31,649 nucleotides of DNA from JAUQQI01 sp040289115 (GCA_040289115.1 PSKS01000026.1:1-31649); one strand, 5' to 3'; numbered from the stretch's first letter, positions 1-8,570 are shown. The notes: a model not told the origin generated them from the letters alone. Made by a program: numbers and translations.

Positions 1-614
1 CAGGCTTCCTCCTCTGCGAGACATGCCTGGCGGCGGTGGAAGCCTGGCCCTCGACGTGTCCGGCCTGCGCGGGCCCCTCCGATGGGGGCGCAACCCATCC
101 GGCCTGCCGGACCCGCTCGCCTTTGGCCGGGCAGACGGTGGCTGGGGTCTACGGTGGTCCCCTGGCCGCGGCCGTCCGGGCCTTTAAATACCGCAACCGG
201 CGAGGTCTGGCCCGGCCCCTGGCCGAACTGCTGGCCGCCGGTCCCCTCAAGCCGGTCCCGGCCCCGGAACTGGTCGTCCCTGTTCCCCTGCACCCCGACC
301 GGGCGCGAAGTCGGGGCTACAACCAGGCGGCTCTCCTGGGGAAGGAGCTGGCCCACCTTTTCGGGGTCCATTACGAGCCCCAGGGCCTGATTCGGACCCG
401 GCCTACGGTTCCCCAGGTCGGCCTTTCGGCGGCCGCCCGGCGGGAGAATGTGCGGGGGGCTTTCCGGTGTCCCCGGCCCGAACTGGTCAGCGGGCGCCGT
501 ATCTGGCTGGTAGACGACGTCATAACGACGGGGGCCACCGTGACCGAGGCGGCCCGCACCCTGCGCCGGGCGGGCGCTTGCCAGGTGTGGGCGGTGGCCG
601 TTGCCCACGATTAG
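1..614 (+). CDS. comF: ComF family phosphoribosyltransferase-like protein (5' end outside window)
   Basis: The reading frame (codons from base 3) is open to the left window edge, so the start lies upstream. A GTG at 36 would cut off a cysteine pair (CETC) that pairs with CPAC a few residues on; together they form the N-terminal zinc knuckle usual in ComF proteins. The C-terminal half has the type I phosphoribosyltransferase PRPP loop, VDDVITTGAT, and the family motif RSRGYNQAALL. ComF proteins support natural DNA uptake in competent bacteria and are also found in species not known to be competent; the chemical role is not settled. The gene ends 71 bases before the next start, with a small inverted repeat AGTAC/GTACT just after the stop. 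Family assignment is firm; a role in competence is inferred only from the family. Confidence 0.9.
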   Translation, partial: GFLLCETCLAAVEAWPSTCPACAGPSDGGATHPACRTRSPLAGQTVAGVYGGPLAAAVRAFKYRNRRGLARPLAELLAAGPLKPVPAPELVVPVPLHPDRARSRGYNQAALLGKELAHLFGVHYEPQGLIRTRPTVPQVGLSAAARRENVRGAFRCPRPELVSGRRIWLVDDVITTGATVTEAARTLRRAGACQVWAVAVAHD

Positions 615-685
615 AGTACGTCCGTACTGCCTGAGTGCCCGGCTAAGGCTTAAAATGCAGACTGAAATCCGAGCGGAGCGGGGTC

Positions 686-1873
686 TTGTCGGCCGTAAGA
701 ATACTGGGTCCGGCGGCGGTGCTGGTTTTCGCCCTAGCCGTCGGTTTTCTGCCCCGGGCCGGGGGCCAGCCCCTTCCCTTTGACGGTCCTTGGGTCTTCG
801 TGGCTAACACCCAGGACGACAGTATATCCGTCATTTACCTTCCCAGCCGGTTCAACTATGCAACACTGTCCCTGACCTGCCCTTCGGGCTCTAGCTCCCG
901 GTGCGAGCCCTTCGGCCTGGCCCTAAGCCCCCGGGGCGACCGCCTTTACGTGAGCAATTCGGCCGCCGACTCCGTTACCGTAATCGACCCCGCTAACCTG
1001 ACCGTCGTCGCCACCTGGTCCTTAGGGGCGGATGGGACTGTCCGTACCCCGCGGGAGCTGGCAGTTTCCCCAGACGGAAGTCTGCTCTACGTCTCGAACC
1101 AGGCGGCTGGGACCGTAAGCATCCTGGCCACGGACACCGGCCGGGTGGTGGCTGAACCTTGGGTCGGAAACGGTCCGCGCGGGCTCGGGTTCCTGCCAGA
1201 CGGGCGGGTTGTGGTTGCCAACCGGGATAGTGATACCGTGGTGCTGCTGGACCCGAACACCCACCAGGTGACGGCCAGCGCAACCTTACAGGCTGGCTCG
1301 CAGCCGGTGGCTGTCCAGGTTGTGGGTGGGCCGATAAACCGGATCTACGTTCTGGAGCAGGCCGCCAACCAGCTCGAAAGCTTCGCCTTTGACCTGACCC
1401 GTTCTACGGACCCGATTCCGGTGGGGATCGGCCCGGCGGCCATTGTCTATGACCCCAGGGTTTGGCGGCTCTACGTGGCCTGCGGCTCGGACAACTCCAT
1501 CTGGCAGGTTGACCTGCCCGAGCGCTCCGTTAAGTTCACCGTTTTTGGCCCGACCCAGCCGAATCGGTTCAACTCGATGGCGATTTACTTCGGACGAAGC
1601 TCGGAGGAGGCAATATTAGTAGTGACGGGGGCTAATAACCAGACCTACCGAAACAATCTGGTGGGGTTTGTTCAGATTTCTGACCGGAACAATCCCACCA
1701 GCGCCGAAACCGGGAATGGACCCTGGGGCGTGGTCATTTTTACCAGAACGGCCCCAACTCCCTCGCCTTCGGCCAGTCCAACCCCCGGTTCGACGCCCTC
1801 ACCGTCCGCCGCACCCTGCTCGGACCCGACTCGGCGCTGCCTTCACTTGCCAATTCTCGCCCGCACCCCTTAG
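686..1873 (+). CDS. Secreted YVTN-type beta-propeller protein with C-terminal Pro/Ser/Thr linker
   Basis: 395 residues from a TTG start, chosen because it gives a clean signal peptide (short basic N-terminus, hydrophobic stretch VLVFALAVGFL, then AGGQ). The body contains propeller blades of the YVTN type (RLYVSNSAADSVTVID, LLYVSNQAAGTVSI), which form extracellular interaction scaffolds. Residues after about 350 are a linker of PTPSPSASPTP type ending in a short tail CLHLPILARTP. That tail resembles the hydrophobic end motif (YLPLV-like, preceded by Thr/Pro linkers) seen on many secreted Chloroflexota proteins, which may be a surface-retention signal. The stop overlaps the stop of the convergent gene by four bases. 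The ligand is unknown. The TTG start has no strong Shine-Dalgarno sequence, so the exact start is less certain than the reading frame. Confidence 0.82.
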   Translation: MSAVRILGPAAVLVFALAVGFLPRAGGQPLPFDGPWVFVANTQDDSISVIYLPSRFNYATLSLTCPSGSSSRCEPFGLALSPRGDRLYVSNSAADSVTVIDPANLTVVATWSLGADGTVRTPRELAVSPDGSLLYVSNQAAGTVSILATDTGRVVAEPWVGNGPRGLGFLPDGRVVVANRDSDTVVLLDPNTHQVTASATLQAGSQPVAVQVVGGPINRIYVLEQAANQLESFAFDLTRSTDPIPVGIGPAAIVYDPRVWRLYVACGSDNSIWQVDLPERSVKFTVFGPTQPNRFNSMAIYFGRSSEEAILVVTGANNQTYRNNLVGFVQISDRNNPTSAETGNGPWGVVIFTRTAPTPSPSASPTPGSTPSPSAAPCSDPTRRCLHLPILARTP

Positions 1874-2397
1874 GCCCGGTTACTTGTCAGGTCGACCCGC
1901 TCCACGTACCAGGAACCTTCCGCCCGCCGGACGGTCAGCCGGCCTTGGAAGGGGCGACGGGCCACCGGGTCCTGGCCGTTGCCGTCGGCCAGCATCCCCC
2001 GAACCTCAAATTCCACCCAGTCTTCGGTCCGGCCGAGTTCCCGGATATCCACCCAGATGAGGCCGAACCCCGGAACCCCGTAGCCCGGGGTCAGGTCGAT
2101 GGACCGGCTACCCGGCCGAGAGAGGCGGAGGACGGCGTCGGGATTTCCCTCGGCCAGGGCGTAGATGTAGGCCCGGGCTACCCCCTCCGGGGTCAGCAGG
2201 GAGGCAGGGCGGGACGGATTGACGGGAGCTGTAAAAGCCACCCGGTTGGGGGGCGGATTGAACACGCTGAATGCGGCCGATTCATCAGTAGGCTGGGGGC
2301 GCAGAGCCAGAAAGCCCAGAGCCAACAGGGCAATCAGGGCGACGGCCAAGGGGCCGTGTTGGCTAAGGGCCCTAAGAACCGAGCTCAAGCCGCTCAC
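1870..2397 (-). CDS. Membrane-anchored protein of unknown function
   Basis: 175 residues from a GTG start preceded by AAAGG. Residues about 13-32 form one transmembrane helix (PLAVALIALLALGFLAL); the remainder should lie outside the membrane. After a Pro/Asn-rich spacer, a compact alpha/beta segment begins LTPEGVARAYIYALAEGNPD, a pattern seen in NTF2-like domains that often sit behind a membrane anchor; that likeness is tentative. It continues with beta-rich sequence (WVEFEVRGML, GRLTVRRAEGSWYVERVDL). It lies 55 bases downstream of the CrtC-like gene on the same strand and may be co-transcribed with it. No catalytic residues are recognised. Confidence 0.72.
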   Translation of the reverse strand: MSGLSSVLRALSQHGPLAVALIALLALGFLALRPQPTDESAAFSVFNPPPNRVAFTAPVNPSRPASLLTPEGVARAYIYALAEGNPDAVLRLSRPGSRSIDLTPGYGVPGFGLIWVDIRELGRTEDWVEFEVRGMLADGNGQDPVARRPFQGRLTVRRAEGSWYVERVDLTSNRA

Positions 2398-2452
2398 GCA
2401 GCCTTTGCGCCTTCCCCCTTCGGCCAGGGCCAGAGCTGCTGGCCTTCGGGAC

Positions 2453-3736
2453 CTATCGGATCATAGCATAACCCGTCAACTCCACATAGCCCCGGCCCGA
2501 AACGTCCCTTGCGCCCCGTCGGCCGAAAACGGCAACCTTCCCTTCCCAGTAAGCAATTCCGAACACCCGGCTTATGAACTCCTGGTTGGGCATTACCGGT
2601 GTAAGGGTAAGTTCCAGGTCCTGACCCAGCAGCTGCACCAACCAGCCTGAGGGGTAAACCGCCCCAGTGAGTGGGCTTCGCCATGTTCCCAGGGCTGTAA
2701 CCCTAAAGTCCTGGGATCCAAGGGACCGAACAACCCCGTACTCATCCACGTAGGTACCGTGCACCACGGCCGGGGGCCCCGGTGAAAACCTGACCAGGTA
2801 GAGCATCATCTCGGTATTGTCGTCCAGCTGGATGGAAAACCAGTCCCAGCCACCCCCGAGCAGGGTGGTGAACGCCCCCCACTGCCGGTCATGCCAGGCC
2901 AGAACCGTCACGGGAAGCTCCTGGCCCCCCAGCCGCAGCCGCCCCACCCCCGTAAGCCGGGTCCGGGAGTAGTAATAACTGTCCCCCGCCGGGCCGTAAG
3001 AGACGAGGCCGGTGTCCCCATGGAGCACCGCCTGCTTGGCATCGGTCAGCTCCAGGTCGAAGCCGGCCGCCTCATTTCCGGCTGCCAGCCGGTAGCGACG
3101 GCCCTGGCCCCGAATCTGCCAGTCTTCAAGCTGCAGGTCGACGGTCCCCGGTTGGGGCTCCCGGGCCGGCAGGCCGAACCGCTCGTCGCTGACAAAGAGC
3201 CTCAGCTCCGGGGCCGACACCGCGAAGTGGGCGAAGTGGCCGGCGATGCCGGCCCGGTTGACAACCTGAAAAAAGGTGAGCTCAAAGCCGAATTCCCGGC
3301 CGTCGGGGGCCATCAGGTGGCCGGTGAAATACCACCATTCCACCGGATCCCGGTGGGGGGCCTCGTCGGCTGGGAGGCTTACCCTGGGCTCGGGCTCCGG
3401 CTGCCGAGCCGATTCGGGCACCGGCGCCGGCGGGCGCACTTCCCAAGTCTGGCCGTCGCCCCGGCTGAAGATAAGACCCTGACCGAAGGCCTGGGCCAGC
3501 CCATCCCCGGTCAGGAAGCGGCGGCTCACCGGCCGCCCCAGGGCGGCCTCACCCCCAGCCACCTGAAAGGCCGTCCAGAACGGGTAGCCGTCCCAGTCGG
3601 CCACAAAGTAGCCCAGGTCATCTGGGCCGGTCTCGAAAAACCGGCCGTTGGGAATGGCTTTATCGGCCGAGACGAGACTTCCCCAGGCCAGCCAAGCTAG
3701 GGCCGCCAGGAGCGGGGTTAGTCGTGCCGGCCGCAT
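2453..3736 (-). CDS. Secreted CrtC/AttH-like (lipocalin-type) protein with extra N-terminal domain
   Basis: 427 residues from ATG at 3736, which shares one base with the stop of the upstream dehydrogenase gene (TGATG); a TTG one codon earlier is possible. An N-terminal hydrophobic segment (LTPLLAALAWLAWGSLVSA) is a signal peptide. Residues about 30-95 match in pattern the G-[YF]-x-W...GG...LG.P.S repeats common on secreted Chloroflexota proteins. From about residue 125 the family hallmark HRDPVEWWYFTGHL starts the double lipocalin-like fold of carotenoid 1,2-hydratase (CrtC) and AttH proteins; WHDRQWG and WDWFSIQLDD follow as expected. AttH relatives are secreted and mostly uncharacterised; CrtC hydrates carotenoids. 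No carotenoid gene is nearby, so hydratase activity should not be assumed. Confidence 0.85.
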   Translation of the reverse strand: MRPARLTPLLAALAWLAWGSLVSADKAIPNGRFFETGPDDLGYFVADWDGYPFWTAFQVAGGEAALGRPVSRRFLTGDGLAQAFGQGLIFSRGDGQTWEVRPPAPVPESARQPEPEPRVSLPADEAPHRDPVEWWYFTGHLMAPDGREFGFELTFFQVVNRAGIAGHFAHFAVSAPELRLFVSDERFGLPAREPQPGTVDLQLEDWQIRGQGRRYRLAAGNEAAGFDLELTDAKQAVLHGDTGLVSYGPAGDSYYYSRTRLTGVGRLRLGGQELPVTVLAWHDRQWGAFTTLLGGGWDWFSIQLDDNTEMMLYLVRFSPGPPAVVHGTYVDEYGVVRSLGSQDFRVTALGTWRSPLTGAVYPSGWLVQLLGQDLELTLTPVMPNQEFISRVFGIAYWEGKVAVFGRRGARDVSGRGYVELTGYAMIR

Positions 3737-4584
3737 CAACTCAGGACCCGGCCCCCGCAGACATTAATGGTCTGGCCGGTGATGTAGCTGGCCCGGTCCG
3801 AGGCCAGAAAGACCACCAGGTTGGCCACGTCCTCGACGGTGCCGGTCCGACGCAGGGGGATCTGCTCGATGAGGCGCCGTCGGGCCTCTTCCAGGCTTAC
3901 GCCCCAGAGCCGGGCCTCATAGGCCCCCCAGTCGGACATCCGCTCCGTCTCGATGAGGCCAGGGCAGACGGCGTTCACGTTGATGCCGGCCGAGGCCAGC
4001 TCCATGGCCAGAACCTGGGTGAACCCCTGCAGACCAAACTTGGAGGTCGAGTAAGCCCCCATTCGAGGATTCCCCCGCCGGCCGGCAATGGAGGAGATGT
4101 TGATGATCTTGCCACCCCAACCCTGCCGGACCATGACCGGCGCGACATACTTACAGCAGAGGAAAGTGCCGGTCAGGTTCACCCGGAGGACCTCCTCCCA
4201 GGCGTCCTCTTCCAGGTCGACGACGGGAACCCGGTCTCGGCCCCGGGGGGCGGCGGCGTTGTTTACTAGAATATCGATTCGGCCGAACTCGGCCAGGGTC
4301 TGCTCCACCATCTGGGCTACCTGGTTGCGGTCAGTGACGTCGACCCAGAGGGGTAGGGCCCGCCGGCCCAGGGCCCGGACCTCCTCGGCCACGCTTTCAA
4401 CCCCCCGCCAGCCCATGGCCTTTTCGTATTCGGGGTAGGTTTCGGGGGGACGGTAGCGGGCCGTAACCACCACGTCGGCCCCGGCATCGGCCAGAGCCAG
4501 GGCGATGGCCCGCCCGATGCCGTTATATCGGCCGGCGCCGGTAACGATCGCGACTTTACCTTCGAGGTCTATCGTATAGGGCAT
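3736..4584 (-). CDS. Short-chain dehydrogenase/reductase (SDR)
   Basis: 282 residues, a classical SDR. The cofactor motif is TGAGRYNGIG near residue 15, followed by NNAAAP, the catalytic Ser in NISSIAG, the YSTSK Tyr/Lys pair and the C-terminal ITGQTINVCGG. The three-residue insertion in the glycine motif (GRYNGIG) is typical of a subset that includes uncharacterised 3-oxoacyl-ACP-reductase-like enzymes. It should oxidise or reduce a hydroxyl/keto group with NAD(P); the substrate cannot be told from sequence. An AGGAGG ribosome-binding site lies 11 bases before the ATG and a promoter is visible upstream. It is first in a two- or three-gene operon with the secreted CrtC-like gene. Confidence 0.93.
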   Translation of the reverse strand: MPYTIDLEGKVAIVTGAGRYNGIGRAIALALADAGADVVVTARYRPPETYPEYEKAMGWRGVESVAEEVRALGRRALPLWVDVTDRNQVAQMVEQTLAEFGRIDILVNNAAAPRGRDRVPVVDLEEDAWEEVLRVNLTGTFLCCKYVAPVMVRQGWGGKIINISSIAGRRGNPRMGAYSTSKFGLQGFTQVLAMELASAGINVNAVCPGLIETERMSDWGAYEARLWGVSLEEARRRLIEQIPLRRTGTVEDVANLVVFLASDRASYITGQTINVCGGRVLS

Positions 4585-4619
4585 GGGTGTGCGGCCTCCT
4601 GGGCGGAAGTTTTCAAAAG

Positions 4620-4649
4620 CGTATACCAGCCGGGCCCCGGCCCTGTCAA
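4620..4649 (-). promoter_or_regulatory. Promoter of the SDR/CrtC-like operon
   Basis: On the minus strand TTGACA (4649-4644) is followed after 18 bases by TATACG (4625-4620). Transcription should start near 4613, giving a leader of about 28 bases that contains the AGGAGG site. It sits just after the end of the ABC ATPase gene, so this operon can be expressed separately from the transporter. Confidence 0.6.
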
Positions 4650-4668
4650 ACCGCGTCTTGCCGACCCA

Positions 4669-5466
4669 CTACTCGGCCGAAGGCACCCTCAGGGCCGCCT
4701 GCCGGACCTCCTTTTCCAGCAGGCCCCAGATGTGGTCCACATAACGGCCGAACTCGGCCGTTCGCTTCAGCCGGAGGGGCCGGGGGCGGGGGATTTCGAT
4801 GCGGATGTCCTCGACGATGCGACCGGGCCGGGAAGCCATCACCAGCACCCGGTCGGCCAGGTAGCAGGCTTCGTCGATCTGATGGGTAACAAATACCACC
4901 GTCTTCGCGGTATCGGCCCAGACCCGGAGAAGCTCCAGCTGCATCAGCTCCCGGGTCTGGGCATCCAGGGCGGCGAAAGGCTCATCCATCAGCAGGATTT
5001 CCGGGTCCACGGCCAGGGCCCGGGCCAGGTTGACCCGCTGGCGCATGCCGCCCGAGATTTCGTGGGGATAGTAGTGGGCAAAGTCCCCGAGGCCGACCCG
5101 GCCCAGCAGCTTCAGGCAGAGTTCGTCGGCTTGCCGACGGGATACCCCCCGGACCTCAAGGCCGAACCGGACGTTTTGCAGCACCGTTCGCCAGGGGAAT
5201 AGGGAATCCTGCTGGAAAACCATGGCCCGGTCGGGGCCAGGCCCCGTCACCGCCCGCCCCCTCACCCGGACCGCCCCCGATGAGGGTGGGGTCAGGCCGG
5301 CGATGATGCGGAGCAGGGTGGTCTTCCCGCAACCGCTCGGCCCCACCAGGGCCACGAATTCACCCCGGTCCACCGTAAAGCTTACTTCGGCCAGGACTTC
5401 GGTAACCTTTCCGTCCTTTACGAAGCGCTTGGCGACCCTTTCGACCGAAAGAATCGGGTCACTCAC
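4669..5466 (-). CDS. ABC transporter ATP-binding protein (nitrate/sulfonate/taurine class)
   Basis: 265 residues with all nucleotide-binding motifs: Walker A GPSGCGKTT, signature ISGGMRQRVNLARAL, Walker B ILLMDEPFAALD and the switch histidine in VFVTHQIDEA. The arrangement and the phrase MVFQQDSLFPWRTVLQNV are those of SsuB/TauB/NrtD-type importers. It powers uptake through the permease encoded just upstream and works on the inner face of the membrane. Its GTG start overlaps the permease stop by eight bases, so the two are probably translationally coupled. Third gene of the operon (binding protein, permease, ATPase). Confidence 0.94.
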   Translation of the reverse strand: MSDPILSVERVAKRFVKDGKVTEVLAEVSFTVDRGEFVALVGPSGCGKTTLLRIIAGLTPPSSGAVRVRGRAVTGPGPDRAMVFQQDSLFPWRTVLQNVRFGLEVRGVSRRQADELCLKLLGRVGLGDFAHYYPHEISGGMRQRVNLARALAVDPEILLMDEPFAALDAQTRELMQLELLRVWADTAKTVVFVTHQIDEACYLADRVLVMASRPGRIVEDIRIEIPRPRPLRLKRTAEFGRYVDHIWGLLEKEVRQAALRVPSAE

Positions 5467-6283
5467 GGGGCTCGATTCGCCAAGGGGCGAGTTTGCGCTC
5501 TAGGCTGCCGAGGAGGCTTACCATGAGGGCCCCGAAGCCCGCCAGGATTATCACCGCCATGAAAAGGGCGGCCGTGTCGAACACCTGGGAGGAGGAAAGA
5601 ATCAGCAGACCGAGGCCGCTGCGGGCTCCGAAGAACTCGGCGACGACCACCCCGACCAGGGCCCGGCCGACGGCCAGCCTCAGCCCGGCAACGATGAAGG
5701 GCAGAGCGGCCGGGACCAGCACCATGCGGAAGGTTTGAAAGCTGCTGGCCTGGAAGGACCGGGTCACCTCCAGCCAGTGACGGTCGCAGGCCCTGATGCC
5801 GGCCTCAGTATTGATTATGATGGGGAATACGGCCAGCAGGGCGGCCACCGCAATCTTCGACTCCCAGCCGATGCCAAACCATATGATGAAGATGGGGGCC
5901 ACGGCCACGGTCGGGGTGGCATACAGGGCCGATACCCAGACGGTGAGAAAGTCGTGAACCGCGTCGCTGACGGCCATCAGGGTACCGACGGTTATCCCCA
6001 CCGCCGCCGCGATGGCAAAGCCGAGGGCAAACTCCGAAAGGCTCGTATAAATATGCCCCCCGAGGGTTCCGGAGGCTGCCAGCGTAAGGGTTTTCTCGGC
6101 CACCCGGGACAGGGGCACGATAATGAGGGGGTTGGTGAAGACCGTCCGGGTGCTGGCCTCCCAGAGGGCGGCCACCAGCGCCACCGAAAGGATTACGCGC
6201 CATCCCCGGCCCCGCGGCAGCAAGGCCCAGATCCCCGGCCGGACCGGCTTCGAAGGACGGGTTTCAACGGTGGTATCAGCCAC
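5459..6283 (-). CDS. ABC transporter permease (SsuC/TauC-like)
   Basis: 274 residues from a GTG start preceded by AAAGGGG. After a short cytoplasmic N-terminus the protein has about six hydrophobic helices (for example VILSVALVAALWEA, FALGFAIAAAVGITVGTLM, VVVAEFFGARSGLGLLI). The segment RAFQ-like loop plus LPFIVAGLRLAVGRALVGVVVAEFF region corresponds to the EAA coupling loop of type I importers of the nitrate/sulfonate/bicarbonate group. It forms the membrane pore for the substrate delivered by the adjacent lipoprotein. It lies 17 bases downstream of the binding-protein gene. Confidence 0.93.
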   Translation of the reverse strand: MADTTVETRPSKPVRPGIWALLPRGRGWRVILSVALVAALWEASTRTVFTNPLIIVPLSRVAEKTLTLAASGTLGGHIYTSLSEFALGFAIAAAVGITVGTLMAVSDAVHDFLTVWVSALYATPTVAVAPIFIIWFGIGWESKIAVAALLAVFPIIINTEAGIRACDRHWLEVTRSFQASSFQTFRMVLVPAALPFIVAGLRLAVGRALVGVVVAEFFGARSGLGLLILSSSQVFDTAALFMAVIILAGFGALMVSLLGSLERKLAPWRIEPRE

Positions 6284-6300
6284 CGCAGCCCCTTTCTCCC

Positions 6301-7356
6301 CTAGCGTCGGACACCCCGACGCTGAAGGGCCTGGCCCAGGTAAGAAGTGTCCAAATAGCGCTTGGGATCGGCTTCCGAGGCCTGGATGGTGCCGTCCTCC
6401 ACCATGAACCCCAAAACCTTCTGGAGACTGCTCTCGGTGAGGGCCATGTCCCGATAAAACAGGGGTGGGTCCACGGCCACGGTCCCCTCGTAGGTCTGGC
6501 GGGCCTCGTCGGGCGAGACGTTAAGGCGCTTGGCCAGAATTTCGACGGCCCGGTTCTTGTTGGCCGGATTAAGTAGCCAGTCGGTGGCCTCGGTGAGGGC
6601 GACCAGCACCCGGACCAGAGCCTCCGAATTGGCCGAGGCCCACGACCGGTTGGCTCCCAGGGTCAGGAACGCGAAATCGGGGAGAACCTCGGTGGAGGCA
6701 CCCAGCCGGTTAAAGCCCTTCTGAATAAGGGGCAGGTCGAGGGGTGGGGTGAGCATGGTAGCGTCGATGGACCCGGCCTGGAGGGCCGTCACCCGCTCGG
6801 GCGTTCCCCCGGCTACCACCATCTGGTAGTCCCCTTCGGCAAGACCCCGGGCCCGGAGCAGGACCCGCAGGAGGGGCGTCTCCCCGGCCCGGAGGGCCGA
6901 GACCCCGATGACCTTGCCCTTAAGTTCGGCGTAGCTTTTAATCTGGGGCTTGGCTACCAGCACGTAGTAGGCCCGATTAAACCCGGCCACGATCACCACG
7001 CCGCCACCGCCCCGGGCAGCCCCGGCGATGACCGCCTCGGCCGTGGCGGTGGCCACCGGCACCGACCCGCTGGAAAGGAGCTGGACGCTGCTGGCCGAGG
7101 CCCGGGTGACAACCCGGTCGAATTCAACCCCGAACCTGCCGAAGAATCCCTCTTCCTCGGCGATGTAGACCGGCCAGTGGTTGAGGTTGTCGGTGACCAC
7201 CCCAAAGGTGACCTTGACCTGGCTGGCGGTGGGGGCGGGAGGACCTCCGCCGGCTGGGGTCCCGGTCTGGGGGGCGCACGCCTCAATCAAAAGCCCAAGG
7301 GTCCCCACCAGGCCGGTCTTGACGAAAGCCCGCCGGGAAACGGTCGGAGTCAGCAT
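6301..7356 (-). CDS. ABC transporter substrate-binding lipoprotein (NMT1/SsuA-like)
   Basis: 351 residues. The N-terminus has a twin-arginine motif (SRRAFVKTG), a hydrophobic stretch and a lipobox ending LIEAC, so it is predicted to be exported folded by Tat and then lipid-anchored. A Pro/Gly/Thr linker precedes a type II periplasmic-binding fold with NMT1/SsuA features: VTFGVVTDNLNHWPVYIAEE, GFFGRFGVEFD, ELKGKVIGVSALRAGETP. Relatives bind nitrate, sulfonates, taurine or pyrimidine precursors; the ligand here is not predictable. An ideal AAAGGAGG site lies seven bases before ATG and a strong promoter lies 66 bases upstream of the start. First gene of the importer operon. Confidence 0.92.
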   Translation of the reverse strand: MLTPTVSRRAFVKTGLVGTLGLLIEACAPQTGTPAGGGPPAPTASQVKVTFGVVTDNLNHWPVYIAEEEGFFGRFGVEFDRVVTRASASSVQLLSSGSVPVATATAEAVIAGAARGGGGVVIVAGFNRAYYVLVAKPQIKSYAELKGKVIGVSALRAGETPLLRVLLRARGLAEGDYQMVVAGGTPERVTALQAGSIDATMLTPPLDLPLIQKGFNRLGASTEVLPDFAFLTLGANRSWASANSEALVRVLVALTEATDWLLNPANKNRAVEILAKRLNVSPDEARQTYEGTVAVDPPLFYRDMALTESSLQKVLGFMVEDGTIQASEADPKRYLDTSYLGQALQRRGVRR

Positions 7357-7421
7357 CGAGGGCCTCCTTTCCGCGCCTCCGGTTTTCTTGGCATTCGCCC
7401 CTGTCCCCAGAGTTCTGGCGG

Positions 7422-7451
7422 AGTATAGTGGACGGTCCGATGGTCTGTCAA
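7422..7451 (-). promoter_or_regulatory. Promoter of the ABC importer operon
   Basis: Minus-strand TTGACA (7451-7446), 18-base spacer, TATACT (7427-7422): eleven of twelve bases match the housekeeping consensus. The predicted leader is about 59 bases. The spacer includes a short palindrome GGACCGTCC. The promoter lies just beyond the end of the glycosyltransferase gene, so transcripts from that gene may run into the importer operon as well. Confidence 0.75.
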
Positions 7452-7460
7452 AATCGGCCG

Positions 7461-8570
7461 CTATCTCCCGAGAACCTCGCGGTAAACCCGCAGCACCTCC
7501 CCCACCATCCGGTCCAGGGTAAACTCGGCTTCAACCCGCCTCCGCCCGGCCACCCCCAAGGCCCGCCGGCGCTCCGGGTCAGCCAGGAGCCCTGCCAGGG
7601 CTGCCGCCAGGGCTCCAGGATTCCGGGGAGGAACGATCAGGCCGGTCTCCCCATGCCGGTTCACGTAGGAGGTTCCCGTGCCCAGCTCGGTGGTAACGAC
7701 CGGCAGACCGGCGGCCATGGCTTCCAGGAGGGAGATTCCGAAGGCTTCTGACCGCTCCGTGGCCGGGAGGACGTAGACGTCGGCCGCCCGGTAAACGGCC
7801 GGAAGCTCCTCGTCCGGGAGCACCCCCAGGAAAGCCACCCGGGATCCCAGCCCATAGTCGGCAACGAGCCGGCGAAGGCGCGGCCCTTCCGGCCCATCCC
7901 CCACCAGGGCCAGTCGAGCCTCCGGGACCAGCCGCAAAGCCTCCACCAGGTAGTCCAGGCCCTTGTAGTATCTAAAGCGGCCCACGAAGAGCACCAGGGG
8001 CTTCCCCAGCTTGGCCCGCCAGGCCGCCACCCGTTCGGGGTCAAAGGCGTCGAACCGGCCCAAATCGATCCCCAGGGGAACGACCCGGCACTTGCCGGCC
8101 ACCGGTCGCAGGAAGGTCGAGGACTCCAGGTATTGGGGGCTGGTAACTAGGATGAGGTCGGCCCGCTGTAAAAGCCGGCCCAACAGGGGCCGGTAAAGTC
8201 GGAGGAGGGTCCGCTGGCGGACGATGTCGCTGTGGTACGTTATAACGAGCCGGCCCCGGGGGCGCAAAAGGTATGCTAGCTCCCCCAGGGGGTATGGGAA
8301 ATGAAGGTGATAGATATCGGCCTCGCTCCGCCAAAGCTCCAGGCAAAGGCGGAAGCTTATCGGGGTGGAGGCCAGTTGACCTAGCCGCCCCGCCTTAGTG
8401 ACCGGCACGCCGAATAACGTCTCCCGCCGGGTGCACCGGTCCGGGGAAGTGACCAGGACCGAGGCGTCCACCCCAAGGGCACGCAGCCGGGTGGTGAGGT
8501 CCCGGATGTGGCCCTCGATGCCCCCCGGGACCGGGTGGAAATCCTTATAAACCTGGAGCACCCGAAACAC
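7461..8570 (-). CDS. Family 4 glycosyltransferase
   Basis: 369 residues from GTG. The N-terminal Rossmann half has DFHPVPGGIEGHIRDL, the glycine-rich acceptor-side motif of GT4 enzymes. The C-terminal half has LFVGRFRYYKGLDYLVEAL, ALVGDGPEG and the nucleotide-sugar-binding E-x7-E motif within SEAFGISLLEAMA. It should transfer a sugar from a nucleotide donor to a lipid-linked or polysaccharide acceptor with retention of configuration. The dTDP-sugar genes 8 kb away are possible partners but are not linked. It diverges from the DinB gene with 73 bases between starts. Confidence 0.93.
   Translation of the reverse strand: MFRVLQVYKDFHPVPGGIEGHIRDLTTRLRALGVDASVLVTSPDRCTRRETLFGVPVTKAGRLGQLASTPISFRLCLELWRSEADIYHLHFPYPLGELAYLLRPRGRLVITYHSDIVRQRTLLRLYRPLLGRLLQRADLILVTSPQYLESSTFLRPVAGKCRVVPLGIDLGRFDAFDPERVAAWRAKLGKPLVLFVGRFRYYKGLDYLVEALRLVPEARLALVGDGPEGPRLRRLVADYGLGSRVAFLGVLPDEELPAVYRAADVYVLPATERSEAFGISLLEAMAAGLPVVTTELGTGTSYVNRHGETGLIVPPRNPGALAAALAGLLADPERRRALGVAGRRRVEAEFTLDRMVGEVLRVYREVLGR

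Noticed and set aside
2891..3700. Plus-strand open frame opposite the CrtC-like gene
   Set aside because: Long open frames on the opposite strand are common at this GC content. The minus strand has a signal peptide and the EWWYFTGHL family motif, the plus strand has neither.
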